From contig JAGPDT010000021.1 of NCBI GenBank assembly GCA_018057455.1, positions 1 through 49,533 of the forward strand: a DNA stretch of 49,533 nt, written 5' to 3'. Shown in pieces: positions 37,579 to 45,399 of this stretch (its first letter is position 1; each line of letters starts with the position of its first letter). Under the pieces are notes generated by a model. It was not told the origin of the DNA. It was given only the letters and a program-made list of their open reading frames with translations, and ran no database searches. The stretch comes from Flavobacteriales bacterium (GTDB taxonomy: Bacteria > Bacteroidota > Bacteroidia > Flavobacteriales_F > PHOS-HE28). The translations under genes were made by a program, and so were the position numbers.

Positions 37579-38661
37579 ATGGGCAATTTGCTCTCCCGCC
37601 TTTCCGCCATCCACGATCGCCGCACCGAGATCGGCAAGCAGCTCGCCGACCCGGACATCATTGCCGACCGCAAGCGCTTCGTGGACCTCAACCGCGAATA
37701 CCGCGACCTGGAAGCGGTGGACCAAGCTTTCCTCCACTACCGGAAGGTGGTGGAAGGCCTCCAACAGGCCGAGGACATCCTGCGCCAGGAACGCGACCCG
37801 GACCTGCTGGAGCTGGCCCGCGAGGAAAGGGGCGAACTCCAGCCGCGCATGGCTGCCATGGAAGAAGGGATCCGCCAGCTGCTGGTGCCCAAGGACCCCA
37901 ACGACGAGCGCCACTGCACCATGGAGATCCGGGCCGGTACCGGGGGCGATGAAGCCGGCATCTTCGCCGGGGACCTGCTGCGCATGTACAGCCGCTATTG
38001 CGAAGGCCGGGGCTGGAAAGTGGAGGTGGCCGACCTCAATGAGAACGGGGTGGGCGGGGTGAAGGAGGCCATGATGAACGTGGAAGGCCAGGGGGCGTAC
38101 GGCGTGCTGAAGTTCGAGGCCGGTGTGCACCGGGTGCAGCGTGTGCCCCGCACCGAGGCCAGCGGACGCATACACACCAGTGCCGCCACCGTGGCCGTGC
38201 TGCCCGAGGCCGAGGAATTCGACGTGGAGGTGAAGGAAAGCGACGTGAAGATGGAGACCGCGCGCAGCGGGGGGGCCGGTGGCCAGAACGTGAACAAGGT
38301 GGAGACCAAGGTGCGCCTCACCCACCTCCCCACCGGCGTGGTGGTGATGTGCCAAACGGAGCGCTCCCAATTGGGCAACCGCATGAAAGCCATGCAGATG
38401 CTGCGCAACAAGCTGTATGAGGAGAAGGTGCGCGCCGAACAGGAAGCCGTTACCGCCCACCGCCGCAGCCAGGTGGCCAGCGGTGACCGCAGCGCCAAGA
38501 TCCGCACGTACAACTACCCCCAGAGCCGCATTACCGATCACCGTATCGAGTTCACCGTGCACAACCTCACCGAAGTGATGGATGGCGCACTGGAGCCCCT
38601 GATCGATGCGCTCCAACTGGCCGACCGCACCGAGAAGCTGCAGGCGGGGGAACGGGAGTGA
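37579..38661 (+). CDS. prfA: Peptide chain release factor 1
   Basis: 360 residues, the standard RF1 length. The catalytic GGQ loop is in [17 protein letters not shown]; the stop-codon-reading segment is [18 protein letters not shown], with PRT at the position of the RF1 P-x-T tripeptide (E. coli RF1 has PAT), which favours RF1 over RF2 (SPF). [20 protein letters not shown] and [20 protein letters not shown] are further class-I motifs. There is no internal frameshift, as expected for prfA and unlike many prfB genes. It terminates translation at UAA and UAG. It follows purM closely. Confidence 0.95.
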   Translation: MGNLLSRLSAIHDRRTEIGKQLADPDIIADRKRFVDLNREYRDLEAVDQAFLHYRKVVEGLQQAEDILRQERDPDLLELAREERGELQPRMAAMEEGIRQLLVPKDPNDERHCTMEIRAGTGGDEAGIFAGDLLRMYSRYCEGRGWKVEVADLNENGVGGVKEAMMNVEGQGAYGVLKFEAGVHRVQRVPRTEASGRIHTSAATVAVLPEAEEFDVEVKESDVKMETARSGGAGGQNVNKVETKVRLTHLPTGVVVMCQTERSQLGNRMKAMQMLRNKLYEEKVRAEQEAVTAHRRSQVASGDRSAKIRTYNYPQSRITDHRIEFTVHNLTEVMDGALEPLIDALQLADRTEKLQAGERE

Positions 38662-38796
38662 CCCCTGCGGGCGTGCAGTTGTCCAATGTCAGTTCTCCAT
38701 GGGCAGCCTGGCAGCGGGCATGGGCCACCAGCCACCGATCCCACCTCCTTCCATCAGGCGGGAACGGGTGTCGGCGCCCCCGACCTGCCATGCCTT

Positions 38797-38804
38797 TACT
38801 TTGG
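38797..38804 (+). promoter_or_regulatory. -7-like box directly before folK
   Basis: TACTTTGG resembles the -7 element shifted by one base and ends only three bases before the folK ATG. If functional, the folK/dNK mRNA would be leaderless. Confidence 0.4.
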
Positions 38805-38807
38805 CCC

Positions 38808-39278
38808 ATGGCCGAATTCACCTTGCTCATGGGCGCGGACCTGGGTGACCCGGCGCACACCTTCGCCCGGGCTACGGCCCTCATCGCCGCACGCATCGGC
38901 AAGGTGCTGGCCACCAGCCGCGACCATTGGACCAAGCCCTGGGGCTTCCAAAGCGACCGGCCCTTCCTGAACCGGGCGTTGTTGGTGGAGAGCACCATGG
39001 ATCCCGGACAAGTGATGGACGGGCTGCTCCAGATAGAGCAGGAACTGGGGCGCAAACGGGCTCCCTCCGAAGGCTACGCTTCGCGCCTGATCGACTTGGA
39101 CATCCTTTTCATCGGAGCTCAAATCCGTGATCAACCCGGGTTGCGGGTGCCGCACCCACGCGTCCACCTGCGCACCTTCGCCCTGGCACCCGCCGCCGAC
39201 ATCGTTCCCGGGCTGATGCATCCACAAGCGGGCCGCACCGTCTTGGACCTGCTCAACCACTGCCAGCAACAGGCATGA
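38808..39278 (+). CDS. folK: 2-amino-4-hydroxy-6-hydroxymethyldihydropteridine pyrophosphokinase
   Basis: 156 residues from ATG 38808. Upstream in-frame codons reach to 38658 but overlap the end of prfA and show no conservation. HPPK motifs are: MGADLGDP (for the usual LGSNLGD), GFQSDRPFLNRALLVES (for the Q-x-x-F-x-N core), ELGRKRAPSEGYASRLIDLDILFIG (R-x-x-x-x-x-x-x-R-x-I-D-L-D-I) and VPHPRVHLRTFALAPAADI (H-P-x-x-x-x-R-x-F-x-x-x-P). It transfers pyrophosphate from ATP to the pterin in folate synthesis. Its stop codon overlaps the start of the deoxynucleoside kinase (ATGA), implying coupling; this folK-dNK pairing is familiar in Bacteroidota. Confidence 0.92.
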   Translation: MAEFTLLMGADLGDPAHTFARATALIAARIGKVLATSRDHWTKPWGFQSDRPFLNRALLVESTMDPGQVMDGLLQIEQELGRKRAPSEGYASRLIDLDILFIGAQIRDQPGLRVPHPRVHLRTFALAPAADIVPGLMHPQAGRTVLDLLNHCQQQA

Positions 39279-39913
39279 AGCCCCCCTACGCGTACATCGC
39301 CGTGGAAGGGTTGATCGGTGCGGGCAAGACCACCTTGGCCAAACGATTGGCAGCGGAATGGGAGGCCCGCACCGTATTGGAGGAATTCGAGGACAATCCC
39401 TTCCTGCCCAAATTCTACCAAGACCCCCAACGCCACGCTTTTGCCTTGGAGCTTTCCTTCCTGGCCCAGCGTTACCACCAGCTCAGGCATGTGGGTGAGC
39501 GCAGCCTCTTCAACCCCGTGACCGTGGCCGATTATTCACTGGGGAAATCCCTGGTCTTCGCCGGAGCCACCTTGGCGGCGGATGAGCATGCCCTGTTCCG
39601 GGACCTCCACACCATCATGTATGCCGGCTTGCCCAAGCCCGAGTTGTTGTTGTACCTGCACCTGCCCATGGCCACCGTGCGGGAACGCATCCGCTCGCGG
39701 GGGCGGTCCTACGAGCAGCAGATCACCGCCGCTTACCTGGAACAGGTCCAGGATCGTTACCTGGACCACTTGCGCAAGCTCGAGGGGGTCCGCGTCATCA
39801 TCATGGACATCAACGGCAAGGACCTCCGGCAGGATGCCCAAGCCTATGCAGCCTTGCTGGCGCACTTGACCAAGTGCCGCGAACCGGGCCTCTACCGGGA
39901 ACAACTCGGGTAG
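39275..39913 (+). CDS. Deoxynucleoside kinase
   Basis: 212 residues, overlapping the folK stop by four bases. The P-loop is VEGLIGAGKTTLAKRLA, the substrate region LEEFEDNPFLPKFYQDP follows, and SFLAQRYHQL, YSLGKSLVF and a lid arginine cluster (RERIRSRGRSYEQQI) complete the dNK/dGK/dAK family pattern. It phosphorylates a deoxynucleoside (probably dA or dG) with ATP for salvage in the cytoplasm. Specificity cannot be read; the E-E-F motif and length agree with bacterial deoxyadenosine/deoxyguanosine kinases. Confidence 0.9.
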   Translation: MKPPYAYIAVEGLIGAGKTTLAKRLAAEWEARTVLEEFEDNPFLPKFYQDPQRHAFALELSFLAQRYHQLRHVGERSLFNPVTVADYSLGKSLVFAGATLAADEHALFRDLHTIMYAGLPKPELLLYLHLPMATVRERIRSRGRSYEQQITAAYLEQVQDRYLDHLRKLEGVRVIIMDINGKDLRQDAQAYAALLAHLTKCREPGLYREQLG

Positions 39914-40034
39914 GGGGGAAGCCCGCGCGCAAGCGATACATCAGGCTCCGCGGACAGGCCCGCCCCGATCCACCCACCAGGCACTGTGTACAACTGCCCG
40001 GGCCCAGCCCCCCATTTTTGGCATGGAAGCTGGT

Positions 40035-40042
40035 TAGCTTTG
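40035..40042 (+). promoter_or_regulatory. -7 promoter box for the TPR lipoprotein gene
   Basis: TAGCTTTG exactly matches TAnnTTTG, 33 bases before the ATG. TTTG occurs at 40017-40020 but at a short spacing of 14. Confidence 0.6.
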
Positions 40043-40075
40043 CCGACATCCGGATAAAAACAAACTGATCAACAC

Positions 40076-41785
40076 ATGGAACAACATCACCGTACAGGTA
40101 TCGCCGTTTTGGCCGCGACTGCCTTGGTGGTCGCTGGTTGCGGCGGACTCGGGAAGATGGACAAGTATGCATCGACCATCACTCATACCGTGGATCCCAA
40201 CCCCCTGATCGTACAGGGTGACACGGTCCATGTGAGCATCAATGGGAATTTTCCGGGGAAATATTTCTACAGGAAGGCCTTGGTTGAACTGACCCCCACC
40301 CTCACCTATGCCGGCGGTGAAACCCCCATGAAAATGGCCGGTTTCCAAGGCGATAAGGCAGCGGGCAACTACACCGTGGTGCCCTACGAGCAGGGAAAAT
40401 CCTTCAGCTACAGCGACAAGGTGGCCTACACCCCGGCCATGGAGCAAAGCCAGCTCATGCTCAACATCCTGGGCAAGCAGGGCAAGAAGGAGAAGCCCTT
40501 CACCGCCGTGAAAATGGCCGACGGCGTGATCACCACGCCTTACCTGATGCTGAGCGATGACCGTGTGATCATGGCACCCGACCAGTTCGTGCGCATCACC
40601 AGCCACAGCGTCAACGCCACCATCAACTACCTGGTGGCCTCCGAAGTGGTGCGCCCCGGTGAATTGAAGGACCAGGACGTGAAGGCCGTGAATGACTTCG
40701 TGAAGACCGGCGTGAAAGATCCGCGCATCACCTGGAAAGGCGTGAGCGTGGACGCCTATGCCTCGCCCGAAGGGGAGGTGGACATGAACGAGAACCTCGC
40801 CGACAAGCGCGCCGCCACCGCCAAGCGCTGGATCCAAGGCGTGCTCCAAGCAAACAAGGTCGCTGCCGCCAAGGACGATGCCTTCTATGCGCTGAGCCCC
40901 AAAGGCGAGGACTGGGAAGGCTTCAAGGCCGCCACCCAGGCCAGCACCTTCGCGGACAAGGACTTGGTGCTGCGCGTGCTGGAGATGTACCCCGATGTGA
41001 ACAAGCGTGAGCTGGAGATCAAGAACATGGCCGCCACCTACAAGGAACTCTCCGACGGCATCCTGCCCCAGCTCCGCCGCTCTGAAGTGCGCCTCAACTA
41101 CGAGGTGAACGGCTACAGCGACGAGGAGCTCACCGCCCTGAGCAAGTCCAACCCGGACACCCTGAATGTGGAGGAGATCCTCAAGGCCGCAACCCTTAGC
41201 AGCGACCTCAATGAGCAGCTGCGCATTTACCGCGAAGCCGAGCGCATGTACCCGCAGGACTACCGCTGTGCCAACAACGTGGGCTACGTCCTGTTCCAGC
41301 AAGGCAAAAGCGCCGAGGCCGAGGCCCAGTTCCAAAAGGCCAACGGCATCATGGACAACCCCATCAGCACCAACAACCTGGGCGTGATCGCCCGCCAGAA
41401 GGGTGATCGTGCCAAAGCCGCCGAGCTCTTCACCAAGGCCACCGCCGCAGGCCCCGATGTGAAGTACAACCAAGGCATCATCGCCATCCAGAACGGCAAC
41501 TATGCCAGCGCCAACAGCAGCATGGCTGGTCAGAACACCTTCAACGCCGCTTTGGCCAAAATGCTCGGTGGTGACGCCGCCGGTGCCGGCACCATCCTCG
41601 CCGCCAGCTCCGATAAGGACAGCGCCAAGGGCCACTACCTCGCCGCCATCATCGCCGCCCGCACCAACAACGCCGACGGCATGCGCAGCCACCTGGCCGC
41701 CGCCGTGGCACAGGATGCAAGCCTGCGCGAAAAAGCCCTGAAGGACCTCGAGTTCCGCAACTTCAAGGACAGCCTCGGCCTCTGA
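40076..41785 (+). CDS. TPR lipoprotein with embedded OmpA-like motif
   Basis: 569 residues. A lipoprotein signal is clear: LAATALVVAGC with the lipidated Cys at residue 22, followed by GGLGK. Residues ~40-185 form a beta-rich region with no family I can name. Residues ~215-260 contain DAYASPEGEVDMNENLADKR, the pattern of OmpA-type peptidoglycan-binding helices (S-P-E-G ... N ... L-A-x-x-R-A). The rest, about 365-560, is TPR-like (YREAERMYPQDYRCANNVGY, FQQGKSAEAEAQFQKANGIM, NNLGVIARQKGDRAKAAELF). It is expected at the periplasmic face of the outer membrane, acting as a link or scaffold. Resemblance to T9SS lipoproteins such as PorW/SprE is limited to being a TPR lipoprotein. A strong terminator follows. 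Confidence 0.8.
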   Translation: MEQHHRTGIAVLAATALVVAGCGGLGKMDKYASTITHTVDPNPLIVQGDTVHVSINGNFPGKYFYRKALVELTPTLTYAGGETPMKMAGFQGDKAAGNYTVVPYEQGKSFSYSDKVAYTPAMEQSQLMLNILGKQGKKEKPFTAVKMADGVITTPYLMLSDDRVIMAPDQFVRITSHSVNATINYLVASEVVRPGELKDQDVKAVNDFVKTGVKDPRITWKGVSVDAYASPEGEVDMNENLADKRAATAKRWIQGVLQANKVAAAKDDAFYALSPKGEDWEGFKAATQASTFADKDLVLRVLEMYPDVNKRELEIKNMAATYKELSDGILPQLRRSEVRLNYEVNGYSDEELTALSKSNPDTLNVEEILKAATLSSDLNEQLRIYREAERMYPQDYRCANNVGYVLFQQGKSAEAEAQFQKANGIMDNPISTNNLGVIARQKGDRAKAAELFTKATAAGPDVKYNQGIIAIQNGNYASANSSMAGQNTFNAALAKMLGGDAAGAGTILAASSDKDSAKGHYLAAIIAARTNNADGMRSHLAAAVAQDASLREKALKDLEFRNFKDSLGL

Positions 41786-41804
41786 GCCGATCGGTTCACC
41801 AATA

Positions 41805-41841
41805 CGAAAAAGCCCCCGCCGAACCGGCGGGGGCTTTTTCG
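41805..41841. terminator. Strong rho-independent terminator
   Basis: CGAAAAAGCCCCCGCCG and CGGCGGGGGCTTTTTCG form a perfect 17-bp stem around AAC, with a T-run in the right arm, 19 bases after the lipoprotein stop. It can work in either direction. Confidence 0.9.
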
Positions 41842-42277
41842 TTTGGGATCATGGCATTCCCGCACGAGCTTTTGGCGTGCAGGAGTCCAAATCCGGCCCG
41901 AGCCCCTGCTGCCCGGAAGATTTGTCCTCCCGCAGGGTCTCCGCCCCCCGCACTCGCTCGCGTGTCCACCAACGCGGGCACGCGCTCGCAGCCCGTGCAT
42001 GTCCGTGGGGATTGCAGGGCCTCTGACCTGAAAATTCGGGGCAAACCCGGAACAGGCCCAGGTGATCGGCGCGTTTGGAACCGGGCGTTGGAAGACCGAA
42101 CGGATGGAGCGGCTCATCGGTGGTCCGATTGCCATTCCGTGGGCCACGGGACTCAAACACCGGAGAGGAATTGATGGGCAAATGGACCTGGGCCAATGGC
42201 GGGGTCATACCCTCTGGCGACACTGTTCGGATGGATTTGAATTGCGAAAGGGTATGATATACAGGTTTGGAACAGGC
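41842..42277. other. 436-base gap with no supported gene
   Basis: No reading frame on either strand gives a recognisable protein, and no tRNA-like T-arm or other RNA structure is convincing. It lies between a strong terminator and the promoter box of the TMEM175 gene. Its base composition is a little more mixed toward the right end (A/T-rich near 42220-42275). Confidence 0.5.
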
Positions 42278-42285
42278 TAGCTTTG
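42278..42285 (+). promoter_or_regulatory. -7 promoter box for the TMEM175-family gene
   Basis: TAGCTTTG exactly matches TAnnTTTG and precedes the ATG at 42362 by 76 bases. Confidence 0.55.
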
Positions 42286-42361
42286 GTTGAAGAAGCGATC
42301 AAGGATAGCGCACTTTGCACGCACGGCGCCATGGCAACTTCACACCAGGACCCATTCGGCC

Positions 42362-43033
42362 ATGGCACCCACCCGCTTCCAAGCACCCACGGAGAAGATC
42401 GCCGTCTCCACACACCGCCTTGAAGCCTTGGGCGATGGGCTCTTTGCCATAGTGATGACCCTGATGGTGCTGGAGCTGAAGATCCCCGAATGGGAAGGGG
42501 AGGTGACCAACGAGCGCGTATGGCACTATTTGGTGGAACTGGCCCCGAGCATTTTCGCCTTCGCCCTCAGCTTCATCATTCTGGGCATCTTCTGGTTCGC
42601 CCACCGGCTGGTACACCTCTTCATCGGCAATAGCAACCGGGGCTTGATGTGGCTGAGCATGTTGTTCTACCTGAGCATTTCGTTGATCCCCTTCAGTGCG
42701 GCGATGCTTGGCCGCTACCCGGGGAACCAGCTGGTGGAGGTGATCTACGGGGTGAACATGGTGGCGGCGTGCCAGTTCATCTATTGGCTATGGCGTTATG
42801 GCAACTCGGTGCCCGGTCTGCTGGTGCGTGAGGTGCCGCACGAGCTGCAGCGGGAGATCCGCGCGCTGTTCCTGTTCGCACCGGCGATCTACGTGGTGGC
42901 CATTGGCATCAGTTTCATTGATCCGACCTGGAGCTTCTTTGCCTATCTGCTTACACCGTTCCTGTACCTGGTTCCCACCCGGTTGGACAAATTTCTTCCG
43001 CAGCATAAGCGCCGATCCTCATCCGGCCGTTGA
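42362..43033 (+). CDS. TMEM175/DUF1211-family membrane protein
   Basis: About 223 residues from ATG 42362; an in-frame TTG at 42287 directly abuts the -7 box and would add a non-conserved basic stretch. RLEALGDGLFAIVMTLMVLE is the family signature in the first TM helix, followed by five more hydrophobic helices (FAFALSFIILGIFWFAHRLV; MLFYLSISLIPFSAAML; ACQFIYWLW; LFLFAPAIYVVAIGISF; LLTPFLYLVP). This is the six-helix unit of bacterial TMEM175 potassium channels, which assemble as tetramers. The usual F-S-D motif reads L-G-D here. Likely a potassium channel or leak protein at the inner membrane. It converges with the sugar dehydrogenase gene. Confidence 0.85.
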   Translation: MAPTRFQAPTEKIAVSTHRLEALGDGLFAIVMTLMVLELKIPEWEGEVTNERVWHYLVELAPSIFAFALSFIILGIFWFAHRLVHLFIGNSNRGLMWLSMLFYLSISLIPFSAAMLGRYPGNQLVEVIYGVNMVAACQFIYWLWRYGNSVPGLLVREVPHELQREIRALFLFAPAIYVVAIGISFIDPTWSFFAYLLTPFLYLVPTRLDKFLPQHKRRSSSGR

Positions 43034-43070
43034 TTTCCGGAGCGATGGCACGGGGCAAACCGGGATGCGA

Positions 43071-44744
43071 TCAATGCACGATGCCCACTGGTGCGCAGTA
43101 CGTGCCACTACCGGTGGTTACACGCAGCAAATAGCGCCCTGCCACCAACCCGTTCACTGCGATGGTTCGCGGGTGGTCCCCCATGGACGTCCAGTTTCTC
43201 ACCGGCCGGCCCGATAGGTCCAGGAGCGTGATGGCCCAACTGGTGGCGGCCTGTTGAGGTAGTGATATGCGCAAGTGATCCATCGCCGGGTTGGGGAACA
43301 CCTTCAGGCCATCGGGCGGCACACTGGCGGGCAGGCCCGTATGGACCACCTGCACCGTGTCCGTGGTGAAGAGGCAACCGTTGCCCATGTCGGCCACCAC
43401 CCAGTAGCTGCCGTCGGCCGGGAAGTGCAGAGCTTGGCCGGTTTCCGCGGGGAGCAGTTCCCCGTTGCGGTACCAAGCATAGCCGGTCGCGTCGCTGCAT
43501 TGCAAGGCCGTGTCCACGTCCATGAGCATTGGCGGGGGCATGGGGCAGCGGTCCACAAGTTTGTACACGCGCTGGGTGATCTGGTTGGCCAGGTACAGCT
43601 CACCCGCGCTGTCTTCGGCGATGCAGGTGTTGCCGGCCAGGCCGGGAGCGAGCACTTGTTCGTCGGTCCAGTCGCCCCCATCGGCCGGGAGGATCGATCG
43701 GATCACGCCGCTGCAATAATCCGTGTAGAGATAGCGGCCGTACAGCCGGGGAAAGCGCGGCCCGCGGTACACCTTGCCGCCGATCAAGGCGCAGAAGTTG
43801 CCGCCGTTCATGATGTTGGCATGGGCGGCCACCGGGAACTGCAGCAGGGTGCTGTCCGCGCAATCACCGGGCAGGTATGGCATGTTCCCTTCGTAGCAGC
43901 GCCAACCGAAGTTCACCCCGCTGGTATCGCCGCTCATGAAGTTCACTTCCTCGAAGCTGCTTTGCCCCACATCGCCGAACCACAGGTCGCCGGTGAGGCG
44001 GTCCAACCCGAGGCGGAAGGGATTGCGCACGCCGTGGGCGAAGATCTCCGGGAGGGTGTCGCTGAGGGCATTGGCGAAAGGGTTGTCCACAGGTGGGGTC
44101 CAGGTGCCGTCGGTGTGTACCTGGATCCGCAGGATCTTGCCCAGGCGGCTGTTGAGGTTCTGGGCATTGTTGGGCGGGTCGCCTTGCGGGCCGCCATCGC
44201 CGATGGAGAGGTACAGGTTGCCTTGTGCATCAAACTCCAGGTCGCCGCCCTTGTGGATATCGCCGGGCTGCGGGATGCTCATGAGCACCACCTCGCTGTT
44301 GGGGTCGGCCACGTTGGGGTCGGTGGCAGTAACGGTGAAGCGGGAGATGATGGTGTTGTGCCCGGCCTCATACGGCTGGGTGTAGTTCACGTAGAAGTGG
44401 CCGTTGTTGGCGTAGTCGGGGTCGAAGGCGAGTCCGATCAAGCCTTGCTCACCGGAGAAATTGATCAGCCAATAGATGTTGAGGAAGGGGTCGGGCAGCA
44501 CCGTCATGCTGTCGGTGACCACCCAGATGCTGCCACCTTGGGATACCACGAAGAGGCGGCCATCCCCGCAGCTGGCCATGTCGGTGATGTATTGGATGTT
44601 GTTGGCCCAAGGCACCAGTTGCACTTGTACCGGTGGGGACACCTGTGCCTGCGCGGGCAGGAGCAGGCAGAACCCCAAGAGGGTCAATGACAGGTGCAGG
44701 AGGCCGCTTGTACGAAACGGGAAATTGATCGGCATGGATGTCAT
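43071..44744 (-). CDS. Secreted PQQ-type sugar dehydrogenase with T9SS type-A domain
   Basis: About 557 residues from ATG 44744 (44735 also possible), either of which opens a signal peptide (PFRTSGLLHLSLTLLGFCLL ... PAQAQ/V). The GSDH/aldose sugar dehydrogenase propeller is shown by MASCGDGRLFVVSQGG, GLIGLAFDPDYANNG, IHKGGDLEFDAQGNLYLSIG, NLNSRLGKILRI, HGVRNPFRLGLDRLTGDLWF and VNFGWRCYEG. The C-terminal part has an Ig/PKD-like segment and a type-A sorting domain (KVFPNPAMDHLRISL ... GRYLLRVTTGSG). It would oxidise sugars, or another alcohol, at the cell surface with PQQ if the cofactor is present; no pqq genes are seen and many family members bind no PQQ. It lies about 96 bases downstream of ytxJ. 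Confidence 0.87.
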   Translation of the reverse strand: MTSMPINFPFRTSGLLHLSLTLLGFCLLLPAQAQVSPPVQVQLVPWANNIQYITDMASCGDGRLFVVSQGGSIWVVTDSMTVLPDPFLNIYWLINFSGEQGLIGLAFDPDYANNGHFYVNYTQPYEAGHNTIISRFTVTATDPNVADPNSEVVLMSIPQPGDIHKGGDLEFDAQGNLYLSIGDGGPQGDPPNNAQNLNSRLGKILRIQVHTDGTWTPPVDNPFANALSDTLPEIFAHGVRNPFRLGLDRLTGDLWFGDVGQSSFEEVNFMSGDTSGVNFGWRCYEGNMPYLPGDCADSTLLQFPVAAHANIMNGGNFCALIGGKVYRGPRFPRLYGRYLYTDYCSGVIRSILPADGGDWTDEQVLAPGLAGNTCIAEDSAGELYLANQITQRVYKLVDRCPMPPPMLMDVDTALQCSDATGYAWYRNGELLPAETGQALHFPADGSYWVVADMGNGCLFTTDTVQVVHTGLPASVPPDGLKVFPNPAMDHLRISLPQQAATSWAITLLDLSGRPVRNWTSMGDHPRTIAVNGLVAGRYLLRVTTGSGTYCAPVGIVH

Positions 44745-44840
44745 TGTATGGGAGACCGGTGAAGCCCGCGAAGTTCCACGATCCGCGGCACCTGGCTGTG
44801 AAGGTCTGAACGGGCGCACGTAAACAAGGCGCCCTGCCCC

Positions 44841-45182
44841 TTACACGGCCAATGCTTCCACGGTGTCCGGGTAGGTGATGCCCAGGTGCGTGGTGCTGTG
44901 CACGCATCGCCCACCGCGGATCACCAAGGCCTGTGGCGATTCGTGCCGTACGTGGTATCGCGTGGCCACGGCATCGGAAAGGTCGCGGTGTGCCAGCAGG
45001 TCCAGGAAATAGGCGTTGTGCGCGGTGTCGTCCTCCGGGGTCCAGGACCGTTCCAAGCGGTCCAAGGCGGCTTTGCTGATGTTGCAGCGTGTACTGTGCT
45101 TGAAGATCAGCACTGGGGCATCCTTGGAGATCTCATCGATGCGGTCCAATTGCACCAACGTTGAAAGTTCTTTCCATTTCAT
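44841..45182 (-). CDS. ytxJ: Bacillithiol-system redox protein YtxJ
   Basis: 113 residues from ATG 45182 (MKWKELSTLVQLD), the standard YtxJ length and start; in-frame codons upstream are non-conserved. The thioredoxin-fold active region is VLIFKHSTRCNISKAALDRL with a single Cys, the monothiol bacilliredoxin-like pattern. Later family marks are YFLDLLAHRDLSDAVATRYH, HESPQALVIRGG and THLGITYP. It should be cytoplasmic and probably reduces or handles bacillithiol mixed disulfides, implying that the organism makes bacillithiol. TACCTTGG on the minus strand (45189-45196) ends six bases before the ATG. Confidence 0.92.
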   Translation of the reverse strand: MKWKELSTLVQLDRIDEISKDAPVLIFKHSTRCNISKAALDRLERSWTPEDDTAHNAYFLDLLAHRDLSDAVATRYHVRHESPQALVIRGGRCVHSTTHLGITYPDTVEALAV

Positions 45183-45188
45183 GATGGT

Positions 45189-45196
45189 CCAAGGTA
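45189..45196 (-). promoter_or_regulatory. -7-like box directly before ytxJ
   Basis: The minus strand reads TACCTTGG, then six bases, then the ytxJ ATG. The form resembles the folK box (TACTTTGG). Confidence 0.4.
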
Positions 45197-45329
45197 CCCA
45201 TGGGGCCCGGCTGGGGAACTGACCGAGGTCAGTTGCACCGCATGCCCGCTCTGTACATTGACCTCCGCTCCTGCAAATCCGCGCCCGGCCAGCGGGAGCG
45301 CCTCTAACCTCCACTTCCCGGGCCTTCGC

Positions 45330-45337
45330 TACCTTGC
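45330..45337 (+). promoter_or_regulatory. Weak -7-like box before the helicase gene
   Basis: TACCTTGC is a one-base-short version of TAnnTTTG, 62 bases before the ATG at 45400. Confidence 0.25.
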
Positions 45338-45399
45338 CCAAGTGCCGGTGACGATCCCGTCGTCAAGCCCCGGAGCCGTTCGTTCCACTTTTTAATCCC

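Noticed and set aside
34105-38616. Very long open frame (about 1500 codons) on the minus strand opposite the porE-like gene, purM and prfA
   Set aside because: It is antisense to three well-supported genes, has no recognisable domain and is rich in His, Val, Leu and Gly, as expected when GC-rich codons are read backwards.
37579-38661. Possibility that the release factor is RF2
   Set aside because: It has a P-x-T-type tripeptide, no programmed frameshift and the RF1 length.
42140-42175. GGGACTCAAACACCGG considered as a minus-strand tRNA T-arm
   Set aside because: The stem does not pair and no anticodon or acceptor arm fits around it.
41851-42257. Short overlapping open frames in the gap after the TPR lipoprotein
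   Set aside because: No conserved motif, arginine/proline-rich composition typical of noncoding GC-rich DNA, and none has a fitting promoter and start.
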